DNA from: Simplicispira lacusdiani
GTDB lineage: Bacteria; Pseudomonadota; Gammaproteobacteria; Burkholderiales; Burkholderiaceae_C
DNA length: 64,000 nt
Direction: 5' to 3'
Assembly (NCBI RefSeq): GCF_003604195.1
Contig: NZ_QXGR01000004.1
Span: forward strand, 291,641-355,640
In this document: positions 24,881 through 36,309 of the stretch, one piece after another
Layout: every line of letters starts with the position of its first letter
Numbering within the stretch: position 1 is the first letter of the stretch
Notes under the pieces: generated by a model
The model's database searches: none
What the model saw: only the letters and a program-made list of their open reading frames with translations
What the model was told of the DNA's origin: nothing
Made by a program: the position numbers and the translations under genes

Positions 24881-26318
24881 GACACCACGGATTCCGGCGC
24901 TGCGCGCTCCGCTGGCCGCGCTGGCGGCCGGGCTGGCCCTGGCGGGCTGCTCCTTCATGCCGGTGTACGAACGGCCCGCCGCCCCAGTCGCCGAGCAATG
25001 GCCCACCCTGGCCGGCGCCCAGCCTGCGGATGCTGCGGCCCGCGCCGCGGGCGACCTGCCCTGGCAGGAGTTCGTGCAGGACGCGCGCTTGCGCGCCCTG
25101 GTCGAGCGGGCCCTGGCCGGCAACCGCGACCTGCGCGTGGCCGCGCTGGCCATCGAGCAGGCCCGCGCCCAGTACCAGATCCGCGCCGCCGACCAGACGC
25201 CCACGCTCAATCTGGCGGCCGCCGGCAACCGCCAGCCCGCCTCGGGCGGCGGCATCAGCAGCACCTACACGGCGGGCGTGGCCCTGGCGAGCTGGGAGAT
25301 CGACTTCTTCGGCCGCATCGCCAGCCTCAAGGAGGCGGCGCTGGCGCAGTATCTGGCCACCGAGGAGGCGCGCCGCGCCGTGCAGACCAGTCTGGTGGCA
25401 GCCGTGGCCAGTGCCTGGCTGAGCCTGCAGGCCAACGACGAACTGCTCGCGCTGACGCAGCGCACCCTGGCCACGCGCGAGGATTCGCTGCGCCTGGTGC
25501 GCCTGCGCACCGAGCAGGGCGTGGCCTCGGCGCTGGATCTGCGCCAGGCCGAGTCGCTGGTGGCGGCGGCCCAGGCCGCGCTGGCACAGCAGCAGCGCCT
25601 GCGCGCGCTCGACGTGAACGCGCTGACCCTGCTGGTGGGCCAACCGCTGTCGCCCGAGTGGCTCGACACCCAAGGCCCAGAAGCGCCCCTGCGCGCCGAT
25701 GTGCCCGCTGGGCTGCCCTCCGACCTACTGGAGCGGCGTGCCGATGTGCGCCAGGCCGAGCAGCTGCTGGTGGCCGCCAATGCCAACATCGGCGCCGCGC
25801 GTGCCGCCTTCTTCCCGCGCATTTCGCTCACGGCGAGCGCGGGCACGGCCAGCACGGCGCTGTCGGGCCTGTTCAAGAGCGGCTCCTGGGGCTGGACCCT
25901 GGCGCCGCAGGCGCTGCTGCCGATCTTCGATGGCGGGCGCAACCAGGCGGGGCTCGATTCCGCGCGGGCCGGCCGCGAGATCGCGCTGGCGCAGTATGAA
26001 AAGGCCATCCAGACCGCGTTCCGCGAGGTGTCCGACGCCCTGGCCGGCCGCGCCACGCTGGGCGAGCAGGCGCGCGCCCAGCAGGCGCAGGCCGATGCCG
26101 AGGCCGAGCGCCTGCGGCTGGCCGAGCTGCGCCACCGCAATGGCGTGGCCAGTTCGCTGGAGGTGCTCGACGCGCAGCGCTCGCTGTTCGCGGCGCAGCA
26201 GGCGCTGGCCCAGGTCCGGCTGGCCCAGCGCCAGAACCAGGCGGTGCTGTACAAGGCCCTCGGCGGCGGCTGGGGCCCGGTGGCACCAGAGGCTGTTGCC
26301 TCCTCGCCGCAGCGCTGA
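24873..26318 (+). CDS. oprM: RND outer-membrane channel lipoprotein (OprM/NodT type)
   Basis: The 481-residue protein has a lipobox (LALAGCSFMP, Cys about residue 23) and two outer-membrane efflux-protein repeats (about 60-255 and 275-470) with the TolC-fold features ASWEIDFFG and LLPIFDGGR. It forms the trimeric outer-membrane duct for the AcrAB-like pump. ATG 24873 overlaps the end of the pump gene and follows GGGAGA. The gene converges with a c-di-GMP phosphodiesterase gene 12 bp downstream. Confidence 0.93.
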   Translation: MHKTPRIPALRAPLAALAAGLALAGCSFMPVYERPAAPVAEQWPTLAGAQPADAAARAAGDLPWQEFVQDARLRALVERALAGNRDLRVAALAIEQARAQYQIRAADQTPTLNLAAAGNRQPASGGGISSTYTAGVALASWEIDFFGRIASLKEAALAQYLATEEARRAVQTSLVAAVASAWLSLQANDELLALTQRTLATREDSLRLVRLRTEQGVASALDLRQAESLVAAAQAALAQQQRLRALDVNALTLLVGQPLSPEWLDTQGPEAPLRADVPAGLPSDLLERRADVRQAEQLLVAANANIGAARAAFFPRISLTASAGTASTALSGLFKSGSWGWTLAPQALLPIFDGGRNQAGLDSARAGREIALAQYEKAIQTAFREVSDALAGRATLGEQARAQQAQADAEAERLRLAELRHRNGVASSLEVLDAQRSLFAAQQALAQVRLAQRQNQAVLYKALGGGWGPVAPEAVASSPQR

Positions 26319-26330
26319 TCGGGGAGCGGC

Positions 26331-28211
26331 TCAGGCCGCCAGGGCCGCCGGCGCCGGGCACGGCCCGGGATGCGGCGCCTGCAGGGCCGAGACCCTGCCT
26401 GCGTCCAGCACCACGATGCCGCCGGGCGACTGCTTGGCCTCGTGCTTGGCCTGGGCCGCCAGGTTGGCCACTTCCTCGGCATGGCGCAGCACGCCCGGAG
26501 GGATCTGCGCCGCGCCGATGGACAGCGTGGTGCACGGGAAGAAACGCAGGATGCCGTGGCGGTCCTCGGCATGGATGCCGCCGGCTTGGCGCGCCGTGTC
26601 GTCGAACAGCGCGCGGGCCTCGTGCGCGAAGGCGTCCACGATGCCGCGGCAGCGGCGCAGCCAGTCGCCGCTTTGGAACAGCACGAGAAAATCGTCGCCG
26701 CCCACATGGCCGACGAAGTCGCGCCGCGCGTCGCAATGCGCGACCACCAGGCGGGCCACCAGCCGGATCATCTCGTCGCCGCGCCAGTAGCCGTACTGGT
26801 CGTTGAAGGGCTTGAAGTGGTTCAGGTCGGCATAGCAGGCCACGAAACCGTTGCCGCTCTCCAGCAGGCGCTCGATGTGCATGCTGATGGGAATGTTGCC
26901 GGGCAGGAAGGTCAGCGGGTTGGCATGGCGCGCGGCCTCGATGCGCGCCTCGGTCACCGCGCGCACCAGTTTGTCGCCCGTGCCCAGGCCGATGTAGCGG
27001 CCGTTGTCGGTGACGATGAAGCCGTCGCTGAGGTAACGCTGGTCCTGCGAGGTCAGGATGCCGATGAGCTGGTCGGCGTCGCAGTCGAGCTCCACCACGC
27101 GCGGCGCCGGGTTGGCGAAGGCCATGCAGGGCTTGCGGCCGTGCACCTCGCGGAAATACAGCGTGGCGTAATGGTTCATGAACTGTTGCCGGTTGATCAG
27201 CGCCACGGGCCGGCCGTCCTCCACCAGCGCCAGCGCGTGCAGTTCCGGGTGCTGCATGAACAACTCGGCCACGCTGTCGTTGGCGGTTTCGGGCGTGGCC
27301 GTGGGGGCGGGCACCACCTGCAGGCCGCGCAGGATGCCGGGGCGCGCCGACTGTGCCAGGTGCGGCAGCACGGCGACGCGCCGGTCGCGCATCACTTCGA
27401 GGGCTGGTGCCTCCAGTGCCTGGCGTGCCGTGGACGCGGGGCGCCCGAGCAGCCAGCCCTGGCCGTGCGGGATGTCGAGGTCGCGCAGCGCGCGCAGGTC
27501 ATCCTGGGTTTCGATGCCCTCGGCGATCAGCTGCGTGCCGAACATGTCGGCGATGCCCTTGATGGCGCGCAGCATCTGCAGGTTCTCGGGGTGTTCGGCG
27601 ATGGCATGGATGAAGTACTTGTCGATCTTCACGAAGTCGGGCCGGACCTCCGACCACAGGCGCAGGCTGGAGCGGCCGTCGCCGAAGTCGTCCAGCGCCA
27701 GGCGCATGCCGGCCGCATGGATTTCCTTGACGGCCTGGCGCAGTTGCGCCATGTCGGTCACGCGTTCATGCTCGGTGATCTCCAGCACCACCATCCTGGG
27801 AACGACCCCGAAGTCCCGCAGCGTGGCCGAGAGCGTTCCCGCGCCGCACAGCGCCACGCCCTGGACCAGTGCGTCGGCGCTGATGTTCACGAACAGCCGG
27901 CCCGGCGCGCCGATGGCGGCCCAGTTGCGCAGGGCGGTGTAGACGCACATCAGCTCGAAATCCTGCAGCAGGTGTTCGCGGCGCGCCATCTCCAGCAGGA
28001 AATCCGGGCGATGGAAGGGCGAATCCAGGGGGCCGCGGATCAGGGCCTCGTGCGCGAACACCGTCCCGGTGCGCAGGTCGCCGATGGGCTGGAATACGCA
28101 GTGCAGCTCCCCGTCGCGGACCAGGCGGGCGAGCGGCCCCGTGCCGCAGCGCACCGCAGGCGAAAGGGCCGCCACCACGCGGTCGCGCTGTTCTGTAATG
28201 TGAAATGGCAT
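26331..28211 (-). CDS. EAL-CBS-GGDEF c-di-GMP signalling protein
   Basis: The 626-residue cytoplasmic protein has an N-terminal EAL domain (about 30-260), a CBS-like pair (about 300-430) and a C-terminal GGDEF domain (about 440-605). The EAL part keeps the expected motifs EALIRG, NISADAL, EITEHE, DDFGDGRSS, KIDKYF and EGIE, so c-di-GMP hydrolysis is likely. The GGDEF signature reads VGGDDF, with Asp for Glu, and I see no RxxD inhibitory site, so cyclase activity is uncertain. EAL before GGDEF is the reverse of the common order. A GTG at 28235 is an alternative start with a better AGGG ribosome site. Confidence 0.88.
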   Translation of the reverse strand: MPFHITEQRDRVVAALSPAVRCGTGPLARLVRDGELHCVFQPIGDLRTGTVFAHEALIRGPLDSPFHRPDFLLEMARREHLLQDFELMCVYTALRNWAAIGAPGRLFVNISADALVQGVALCGAGTLSATLRDFGVVPRMVVLEITEHERVTDMAQLRQAVKEIHAAGMRLALDDFGDGRSSLRLWSEVRPDFVKIDKYFIHAIAEHPENLQMLRAIKGIADMFGTQLIAEGIETQDDLRALRDLDIPHGQGWLLGRPASTARQALEAPALEVMRDRRVAVLPHLAQSARPGILRGLQVVPAPTATPETANDSVAELFMQHPELHALALVEDGRPVALINRQQFMNHYATLYFREVHGRKPCMAFANPAPRVVELDCDADQLIGILTSQDQRYLSDGFIVTDNGRYIGLGTGDKLVRAVTEARIEAARHANPLTFLPGNIPISMHIERLLESGNGFVACYADLNHFKPFNDQYGYWRGDEMIRLVARLVVAHCDARRDFVGHVGGDDFLVLFQSGDWLRRCRGIVDAFAHEARALFDDTARQAGGIHAEDRHGILRFFPCTTLSIGAAQIPPGVLRHAEEVANLAAQAKHEAKQSPGGIVVLDAGRVSALQAPHPGPCPAPAALAA

Positions 28212-28389
28212 GGCACTGGATGGTTGGATCGGCACATGGGTAACCCTAAGCCGGACGTGTGACGCAGCCGTTACAGCAGCACCCCATGCCCCTGCGGGGT
28301 CTGGGGTGACAGGGCCGCAAAGGCCCTGGGCATGCGGGTTATCCCGGTAATTTGCCTTACTATCGCTTACCGGTTTCTAGGTATGAAAC

Positions 28390-28403
28390 TTGACGCAGAG
28401 CAA
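28390..28403 (+). promoter_or_regulatory. FNR-type box 1
   Basis: TTGAC-GCAG-AGCAA matches the TTGAT-N4-ATCAA consensus at eight of ten positions. Its centre is 49 bp upstream of the second box. Confidence 0.4.
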
Positions 28404-28438
28404 ATCCGTGGCGACTGCTTTCGCAGTGCGCCGGGAAT

Positions 28439-28452
28439 TTGATTTGCCTCAA
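28439..28452 (+). promoter_or_regulatory. FNR-type box 2
   Basis: TTGAT-TTGC-CTCAA matches nine of ten consensus positions and ends 13 bp before the start codon of the Crp/Fnr-type gene. This position would suit autorepression. Confidence 0.5.
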
Positions 28453-28465
28453 AACCCAGTAGGAA

Positions 28466-29116
28466 ATGGCGCTGCAAAGTGCTTTCCATATGTTGCCTAA
28501 CTATTCACCGGAATCCCCCGCAGAGAGCGAGGTCGTGGCCCCTGGCGAGGTGCTGCGCGTGCGCCAGGAAAAGCTCACCTCGGTGCTGCATCTGGTGAGC
28601 GGACGCGTGCAAATGGGCATCCTGGAGGATGGCCAGATGCGGCACCAGCTGGGCGTGGTCGAAGGCCCGTTCTGGCTTGATGGCGCTTCCGCCATGCTGA
28701 ACCTGCCTTGCCCCGTCGACATGGTGACCGAAACACGCGTGCAGTTGCGCCGCCAGCCGCTGGAGGCTTTTCAGCGCAGCGTCGAGGCCCTGCCCAAGGC
28801 GGCGCAGATGCTGCTGCGCGACATGGCGATCGGCTACCGCCAGCAGACCGAGCTGGCCGTCAGCCGCCTGGCGCAGGATGCCGAGGCGCGCTGCGCACAG
28901 TGGCTGCTGAGCCATGCCCAGGAGGACGGCAGTGGCGCGCTGAGCGTCACCCTGAGCCAGCGCAAGCGCCTGATCGCGGCCCAGCTGGGCATCGCGCCGG
29001 AAACCTTCTCGCGGGTGCTGCGCAACCTGCGCGAGCATGGCCTCATCCTGGGGTCGGGCAATGTGCTCAAGCTGCCCGAGCCCGGCGCCCTGCAAATGGT
29101 CGCCAGCGGCGGCTGA
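28466..29116 (+). CDS. Crp/Fnr-family transcriptional regulator
   Basis: The 216-residue protein has an N-terminal cupin-like effector domain (about 20-120), a dimerisation helix and a C-terminal winged helix (about 145-210). The recognition helix reads APETFSRVLRNL; the Glu-x-x-Ser-Arg pattern is that of FNR-class proteins, which bind TTGAT half-sites. Two such boxes lie upstream of the gene. There is no Cys cluster for an iron-sulfur centre, so oxygen sensing by a cluster is unlikely and a DNR-like or unknown signal is more probable. The gene ends in a clear terminator and is divergent from the EAL gene. Confidence 0.9.
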   Translation: MALQSAFHMLPNYSPESPAESEVVAPGEVLRVRQEKLTSVLHLVSGRVQMGILEDGQMRHQLGVVEGPFWLDGASAMLNLPCPVDMVTETRVQLRRQPLEAFQRSVEALPKAAQMLLRDMAIGYRQQTELAVSRLAQDAEARCAQWLLSHAQEDGSGALSVTLSQRKRLIAAQLGIAPETFSRVLRNLREHGLILGSGNVLKLPEPGALQMVASGG

Positions 29117-29153
29117 TACCCCGGCGCGCGTGCCGCGCCACAGGATTTTTCCG

Positions 29154-29179
29154 GCTGCCGTTCTGGCAGCTTTTTTTTT
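29154..29179 (+). terminator. Terminator of the Crp/Fnr gene
   Basis: GCTGCC (29154-29159) and GGCAGC (29165-29170) pair around GTTCT and are followed by nine T residues. Confidence 0.85.
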
Positions 29180-29368
29180 GCCGCTGCGTGGGCAGGCTGC
29201 TGACGGAGAGGCTCCAGGCTCAGGGTTTTTCCTCGGCGGGCTCTGAGGGTTCCACCCAGGCCAGGGGGGGAGGGGGCTGCGTATATTCAATGCACCACCT
29301 ATGCGAAGCCCTGTGATCCCGCCGCTCCCCGCTTCTTCCTGCGCCCGTCCGTGCGACCGGGAGGGCGC

Positions 29369-31462
29369 ATGACGCCGCCGCCCGACGCCGCCCTGGCCGT
29401 GGCGGACAGTGCGCCACCCTCCTGGTCCCTGCCGGGCTCCCTGGCGGTGCGCCTGGTGCTGCTGGTGGCGCTGGCGGTGGCCTGGTCCGGCGCGGTGTCG
29501 GGCTGGCTGGTGGCACGGGCTTCCGGGCAGGAAGCCGTGCGGCGCATGGTGGACCAGCAGAACGACGAGGTCGAGGTGTTCGCCCGGCTGCTGTCGAGCA
29601 AGATCGAGCAGAGCCAGAAGGTGCTGCGCACGGTGGCGGCCGGCATCACGCCCGACATGCTCGACATGCCTTCCACGCTCGAATGGCTGCTGCAGCAGGG
29701 CTTGCCCGCGGTCCAGTTCTTCGATTCCATCCTGGTGGCGCGGCAGGATGGCGAACTGCGCGTGAACCTGCAAAACGGCCGCTTCGAGAAATCCTCCAGC
29801 CTGGAGCCCACGGCGCGCGACGCCCTGCGCCGCACCATGGTCGAGGGCAAGCCCATGGTGGCCGAGTTGGTGACCGAGCGTTCCAGCGATGCGCGCATCC
29901 TGTTCACCATGCCGCTGCACCGGGAAGATGGCTCCGTCCTGGGCGTGGTGGCCGGCGCGCTGCGCTTGCAGTCGCAGGGGCTGCTGCCCGTGTCCATGGC
30001 GGTGCCGCCGCGCCCGGACACCCGGCTCGTGGTCTTCACGCGCGACGGCACCATCCTCTCGCACTCCGATCCGGCGCGCGTCATGGGCCAGGTGCGCGGC
30101 GAGCCCGGGCTGGGCCAGGTGTTCGCCCAGTGGCTCGCCCAGGACAGCCCGGTCGTGGGCCATGGCGCCACGCAGGTGCTCCCGGCGCATATCGTCAGCA
30201 TGGCCGGCATGCCGCTGCCACAGTGGCTGGTGGCGCGCGTGAGCGATTCCCAGGCGTTGCTGGCGCCGCTCAAGGGGGCGCAGCGCAGGGCCTGGGGGCT
30301 GGCGGCGCTGGTCATCGTGCTGACCGCGGCAACCCTTGCCTTGCTGGTGCTGTGGCTGGCGCAGCCCCTGGCGCGCCTGCGCGACCGTTCCCGGGGACTG
30401 CTGGCCCCGGAGGGCCAGCGCGGACTGTCCGCGCCCTGGCCCCGGGCCGGTGGCGAGGTAGGGGCCCTGGTGCGGGTCTTCGAAGGGTTGCAGGCGCAGC
30501 GGGCACAGCAGCAGCGGGAGCGGCAGACGCTCGAAGGCCAGTTCCAGTCCATCCTGGACAGTGCGCCCGTGGGCATCCTCATCGCCCGGGGCATGCGCCT
30601 GGAGGCCGTGGGCCGCCAGGCCTGCCTGATGCTGGGCTACCAGCCGGAAGAGCTGCGGGGCCAGCCTCTGGCGCATATCTGCGGCACCGGCCCGGAATGC
30701 CCGGAATCCTGCTCCGCCGCCCAGGCGGCCTTCGCGGCCCATGGCGCCTTCACGGGCGATCTGTGCCTGCGGCGCAAGGACGGCAGTTCCGTGTGGGTGC
30801 GGGCCCAGGGGCGCGCCGTCAGGGCCGACGCGCCGCAGGAGGGCAGTGTGTGGATGCTGGAGGAGATGACGGTGGCCCACGAAGAGCGCCGCCAGGATGC
30901 CTGGGTGCTGTCGCACGACCCGCTGACGCAGCTCGACAACCGCCAGGGCTTCGAGCAGCGGCTGCGCCACCTGCTCGATGGCGGGGGGCTGGCCACCGAC
31001 AGCGCTCCCGCGCCGCTCGATGGCCTGGGCGGAACGATTTCGGGCGTGGTGCTGTTCCTGGACCTGGACCATTTCACTGTGGTCAACGACGTGGCCGGCC
31101 ACGATGCCGGCGACGATGTGCTGCGCCACGTGGCGCGCCTGCTGGAGGCCCAGGTGCGCCAGGCGGGCTGGGCCGCGCGCCTGGGGGGCGATGAGTTCGC
31201 CGTGGTGCTGCCGGGTTGCTCCAGCACGCACGGCCTGGCCGTGGCCGAGCAGTTGCGCGCCGCCGTGCAGGCCTGGGAGCCGGTGTACCAGGGGCGCAGT
31301 TTCACCCTGGGCGTGAGCATCGGCATGGTGGTGCTCGAACCGGGCCTGCACGATGTCGCCAGCGTGCTGCACGCGGCCGACATGGCCTGCTACGACGCCA
31401 AGCGCGCGGGGCGCAACCAGGTGGTGCGCCGCGCGGTGCAGCGCGCCGCGCTGCTGCAATAG
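29369..31462 (+). CDS. Membrane sensor diguanylate cyclase (Cache-PAS-GGDEF)
   Basis: The 697-residue protein has a first membrane helix (about 25-50), a periplasmic sensor region of the double-Cache kind (about 55-295) and a second helix (about 305-330). A HAMP-like stretch and a PAS domain (about 395-505) follow, then a GGDEF domain (about 515-690) with an intact LGGDEFAV signature. It most likely makes c-di-GMP in response to an external signal. The PAS region has Cys residues (HICGTGPECPESC), which could bind metal or sense redox. ATG 29369 is preceded by GGGAGG. It converges with xdhB, the stops being one base apart. Confidence 0.9.
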   Translation: MTPPPDAALAVADSAPPSWSLPGSLAVRLVLLVALAVAWSGAVSGWLVARASGQEAVRRMVDQQNDEVEVFARLLSSKIEQSQKVLRTVAAGITPDMLDMPSTLEWLLQQGLPAVQFFDSILVARQDGELRVNLQNGRFEKSSSLEPTARDALRRTMVEGKPMVAELVTERSSDARILFTMPLHREDGSVLGVVAGALRLQSQGLLPVSMAVPPRPDTRLVVFTRDGTILSHSDPARVMGQVRGEPGLGQVFAQWLAQDSPVVGHGATQVLPAHIVSMAGMPLPQWLVARVSDSQALLAPLKGAQRRAWGLAALVIVLTAATLALLVLWLAQPLARLRDRSRGLLAPEGQRGLSAPWPRAGGEVGALVRVFEGLQAQRAQQQRERQTLEGQFQSILDSAPVGILIARGMRLEAVGRQACLMLGYQPEELRGQPLAHICGTGPECPESCSAAQAAFAAHGAFTGDLCLRRKDGSSVWVRAQGRAVRADAPQEGSVWMLEEMTVAHEERRQDAWVLSHDPLTQLDNRQGFEQRLRHLLDGGGLATDSAPAPLDGLGGTISGVVLFLDLDHFTVVNDVAGHDAGDDVLRHVARLLEAQVRQAGWAARLGGDEFAVVLPGCSSTHGLAVAEQLRAAVQAWEPVYQGRSFTLGVSIGMVVLEPGLHDVASVLHAADMACYDAKRAGRNQVVRRAVQRAALLQ

Positions 31463-31463
31463 C

Positions 31464-33757
31464 TCACTCCAGCGCGCCAAGCGCGCGCAGCAGGCTCTCT
31501 GGCGTGGCCGGCGCATCGAGCCGCACAGGCGTGGCCTGCGCGCTGCCTCGCGTGGCGGCCACCGCGTTGCGCAAGGCCTCGTACACGCTGATGGCCAGCA
31601 TGAACGGTGGCTCGCCCACGGCCTTGCTGCCGCCCACGTTGTCCTCGCGGTTGGCTTCGGGCCAGAGCTGCACCGTGAAATGCGCGGGCACGTCGCCCGT
31701 GGCCGGGATCTTGTAGGTGCTGGGCGCGTGCGTGGCGAGCTGGCCCTGGTCGTTCCACACCAGTTGCTCGGTGGTGAGCCAGCCCATGCCCTGCACGAAG
31801 CCGCCCTCGATCTGGCCGATGTCGATCGCCGGGTTGATGCTGTGGCCCACGTCGTGCAGGATGTCCACGGCCAGCACGCGGTTCTCGCCGGTGAGCGTGT
31901 CGATCACCACCTCGGTGCAGGCCGCGCCGTAGGCGAAATAGTAGAACGGCCGGCCGGTGAGCGTGGTCTTGTCGTAGTGGATTTTGGGCGTGCGGTAGAA
32001 GCCGTCGCTCCAGAGCTGGATGCGGTTGGCGTAGGCGTCCTGCACCACGTCCTCGAAGCGGCGCACCGCCTTGGGCGAGGTCACCATGCCGCCCTCGAAG
32101 CGGATCGCGCCCGCGCCACAGCCGTCCAGCCCACAGACGAAGGAGGCCAGGTTGTCGCGCACATTGCGCGCGGCGTACTGCGCCGCGCGGCCGTTGAGGT
32201 CGGTGCCGCTGCTGGCCGCCGTGGCGCTGGCGTTGGGCACCTTGCTGGTATCGCTGGCCGTCACGCGCACGCGCGCCAGCGGTACGCCCAGCTCGTCGGC
32301 CACGATCTGCGCTACCTTGGTGTGCAGGCCCTGGCCCATCTCGGTGCCGCCGTGGTTCACCTGCACGCTGCCGTCGGTGTACACATGCACCAGCGCGCCG
32401 GCCTGGTTGAACAGCGTGGCGGTGAAGCTGATGCCGAACTTGACCGGCGTGATGGCGATGCCGCGCTTGAGCACGGGGCTGGCGGCATTCCAAGCAAAAA
32501 TGGCCTCCTGGCGCCGCCGGTACTGCGCGGACAGCTCCAGTTTTGGGAGCAGATCGTGCAGGATATTGTCTTCCACCGGCATCTGGTAGTGCGTGACGTT
32601 CCGCTCCGTGGTGCCGTAGAGGTTGGCCAGGCGAACGTCCAGCGCGTCGCGGCCGAGGGCGCGGGCGATGTCGCCGAGGATGGTCTCGATGGCGATCACG
32701 CCCTGCGGCCCGCCGAAGCCGCGGAAGGCCGTGTGGCTCTGCAGGTTCGTGCGGCAGCGGTGCGACTCGATCTCGACGTTTTCCAGGAAGTAGGCGTTGT
32801 CGGCGTGGAACACGGCGCGGTCGCACACCGGGCCTGAGAGGTCCGCCGAGAAGCCGCAGTTGGCCGCCATGTGGAGCTTGAGGCCCAGAATGCGGCCGCT
32901 GTCGTCATAGCCCACGTCCCAGCGGTAGGCGAAGGGGTGGCGTTTGCCGGTGACCACGAAATCGTCGTCGCGGTCCAGGCGCAGCTTGACCGGGCAGCCG
33001 GTCTTGCGCGCGGCCAGCGCGGCCCACACGGCCAGGTGGCCGGCCTGCGTTTCCTTGCCGCCAAAGCCGCCGCCCATGCGCCGGCACTCCACGCACACCG
33101 CGTGGTTGGCGATGCCCAGCGCGTGCGCCACCCAGTGCTGCACCTCGCCCGGGTGCTGGGTGCTGGCGTGGATGTGCCACTGCCCCTGCTCCAGCGGCAG
33201 GGCGTAGGCGATCTGGCCCTCCAGGTAGAAATGCTCCTGCCCGCCCACCTCCAGCGCGCCCTGCAGCCGGTGTGGTGCCCCGGCCAGCGCCGCCTCGGGC
33301 GCGCCCCGGCGCACCGTCACGGGCGGCAGCACGCGGCTCTGCGCGGCCAGGGCCTGCTCGACGGTGAGGATGGCGGGGAGCGGCGCGATGTCCGGCTTCA
33401 CGGCACGCGCGGCGCGGCGCGCCTGCAGCGCGGTGTCGGCCACCACCAGGCCGATGACCTGGCCCGCGAAGTGCACGGTGTCCCCGGCGAAGATGGGTTC
33501 GTCGTGCGCGAAGGCAGCCAGGATCGGGTCGCCGGGGATGTCCTGCGCCAGCACCACGGCGCGCACGCCGGGCATCTGGAGCGCGGCGGCGCAGTCCACG
33601 CCGCGCAGGTGCCCGTGCGCCACCGGCGAGAGGATGGGCGCGGCGTGCAGCGTGCCCTTCACCTCGGGCAGATCGTCGATGTAGTGCGCGCTGCCCGCCA
33701 CCTGCGCGTGCGCGCTCTCGTGCGGGTGCGACTGGCCCAGGGCCCGTGCAGCGGTTT

Positions 33758-33761
<4 letters not shown>
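31464..33761 (-). CDS. xdhB: Xanthine dehydrogenase molybdenum subunit
   Basis: The 765-residue protein is the molybdopterin-binding subunit of a two-subunit xanthine dehydrogenase. Motifs include RRMGGGFGGKE, QSHTAFRGFGGPQG (with the catalytic-site Arg/Phe region) and VGGSKAVGEPPFMLA with the active-site Glu. It hydroxylates hypoxanthine to xanthine and urate. ATG 33761 overlaps the stop of xdhA as ATGA; the frame stays open upstream antisense to nothing useful, so the longer version is discarded. A copy of the dispersed repeat (32488-32549) lies in the region encoding residues 405-425. Confidence 0.95.
32488..32549 (+). repeat. Dispersed repeat, copy G, inside xdhB
   Basis: CCAAGCAAAAATGGCCTCC is followed by TGGCGCC, a diverged centre, CAGCTCCAGTTTT and GGGAG. 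It lies antisense in xdhB; the codons here (ATT, TTT, GCT, AAT) are unusually A+T-rich for this gene, although the protein length is preserved. Confidence 0.5.
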
Positions 33762-35248
<1,487 letters not shown>

Positions 35249-35376
35249 GGTCGAGAGGTTATTCCATTACCGCCGGGCTGGCACGCATCGTGCAGTGCCC
35301 GGATCTGTGCCGAGGGTAGGGCGCCTGGGGGTGCGCGGCATATGCGTGGCCTTATGACGAGAATGCATCCCAAGCT

Positions 35377-36309
35377 ATGAGAGACCAAGCCCTTTTCGAC
35401 AAGATAGACCTCCATCTCATCAGGGTCTTGCACACCGTGTTGCTGGAACGCAGCGTATCGAGGGCCGCCGTGCGGCTGGGCATGCACCAGCCGGCGGTGT
35501 CGGCCGCGCTCAAGCGCCTGCGCGCGTTGGCGGGCGACCCGCTGCTGGTGCGCTCGGGCGGGGCCATGGCGCCCACCGACGCGGCGCTGCGCATGGTGGA
35601 GCCTGCGGGGGCCATCCTGCGCGCGGCCGAGGCGCTGTTCTCCGACGCGCGCGGCTTCGACCCGCGCAGCGCCACGCGCACCTTCCGCGTGGCGGCGAGC
35701 GATTTCCTCGACCCCCTGTTCCTGCCGCGCCTGGTCGCGCGCCTCAAGCAGGAGGCGCCGCTGTGCCCGATCGACATCCTGCCGCTCTCGCCCGATGCCC
35801 ACTACCACGCGCTGCTGGCCCAGGGCGAGGCCGACGTGGTGGTGGGCAACTGGCCGCAGCCGCCGGGCGACCTGCACCTGGGCCGCTTGTTCTCCGACGA
35901 GGTGGTGTGCCTGGTCTCGCGCGAGCATCCGGCCGTGCGCCGGGGCTGGAGCACCGAGGAGTGGCTGGCGGCCGAGCACATCGCCCCCACGCCCACGCAC
36001 CCGGGCGCGCGCGGCGTGATCGACGGCCACCTCGACGGCCTGGGGCTGCGACGCCACATCACGGCGCGCTGCGCGCATTTCAGCCTGATTCCGGAGATCG
36101 TGGCCTCCAGCCTGCTGGTGCTGACCACGGGCCGACAGTACTGCGAGCGCTTCACCGCCCACCTGCCCGTGGCCATCCTGCCCAGCCCGGTGGCGTTCCC
36201 GGCGCTGATGTACTACCAGCTCTGGCACGAGCGCACGCACCATTCGGCGGCGGTCGCGTGGCTGCGCGACTGCGTGCGGGATGTGGCGGGAACGCTACGA
36301 AAACAATAG
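35377..36309 (+). CDS. LysR-family regulator
   Basis: The 310-residue protein has an N-terminal winged helix (RAAVRLGMHQPAVSAALKRL, about residues 29-48) and a periplasmic-binding-protein-like effector domain (about 90-300). It is divergent from xdhAB with 128 bp between the starts, so control of purine oxidation is likely. The effector could be a purine or urate, but the sequence does not say. Its last codons (LRKQ) and stop lie inside a dispersed repeat, so the C-terminus may have been changed by insertion. Confidence 0.88.
   Translation: MRDQALFDKIDLHLIRVLHTVLLERSVSRAAVRLGMHQPAVSAALKRLRALAGDPLLVRSGGAMAPTDAALRMVEPAGAILRAAEALFSDARGFDPRSATRTFRVAASDFLDPLFLPRLVARLKQEAPLCPIDILPLSPDAHYHALLAQGEADVVVGNWPQPPGDLHLGRLFSDEVVCLVSREHPAVRRGWSTEEWLAAEHIAPTPTHPGARGVIDGHLDGLGLRRHITARCAHFSLIPEIVASSLLVLTTGRQYCERFTAHLPVAILPSPVAFPALMYYQLWHERTHHSAAVAWLRDCVRDVAGTLRKQ

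Noticed and set aside
20441..25264. A 1607-codon open frame on the minus strand
   Set aside because: It lies antisense to acrA-acrB-oprM, has the His/Arg/Ala-rich make-up of an antisense frame in G+C-rich DNA and shows no domain. Several other long opposite-strand frames (for example 59512-62460 and 8967-11123) were rejected for the same reason.
29171..29179. Poly-T tract as a possible sequencing or phase-variation tract
   Set aside because: It directly follows a perfect hairpin and is explained as the tail of an intrinsic terminator.
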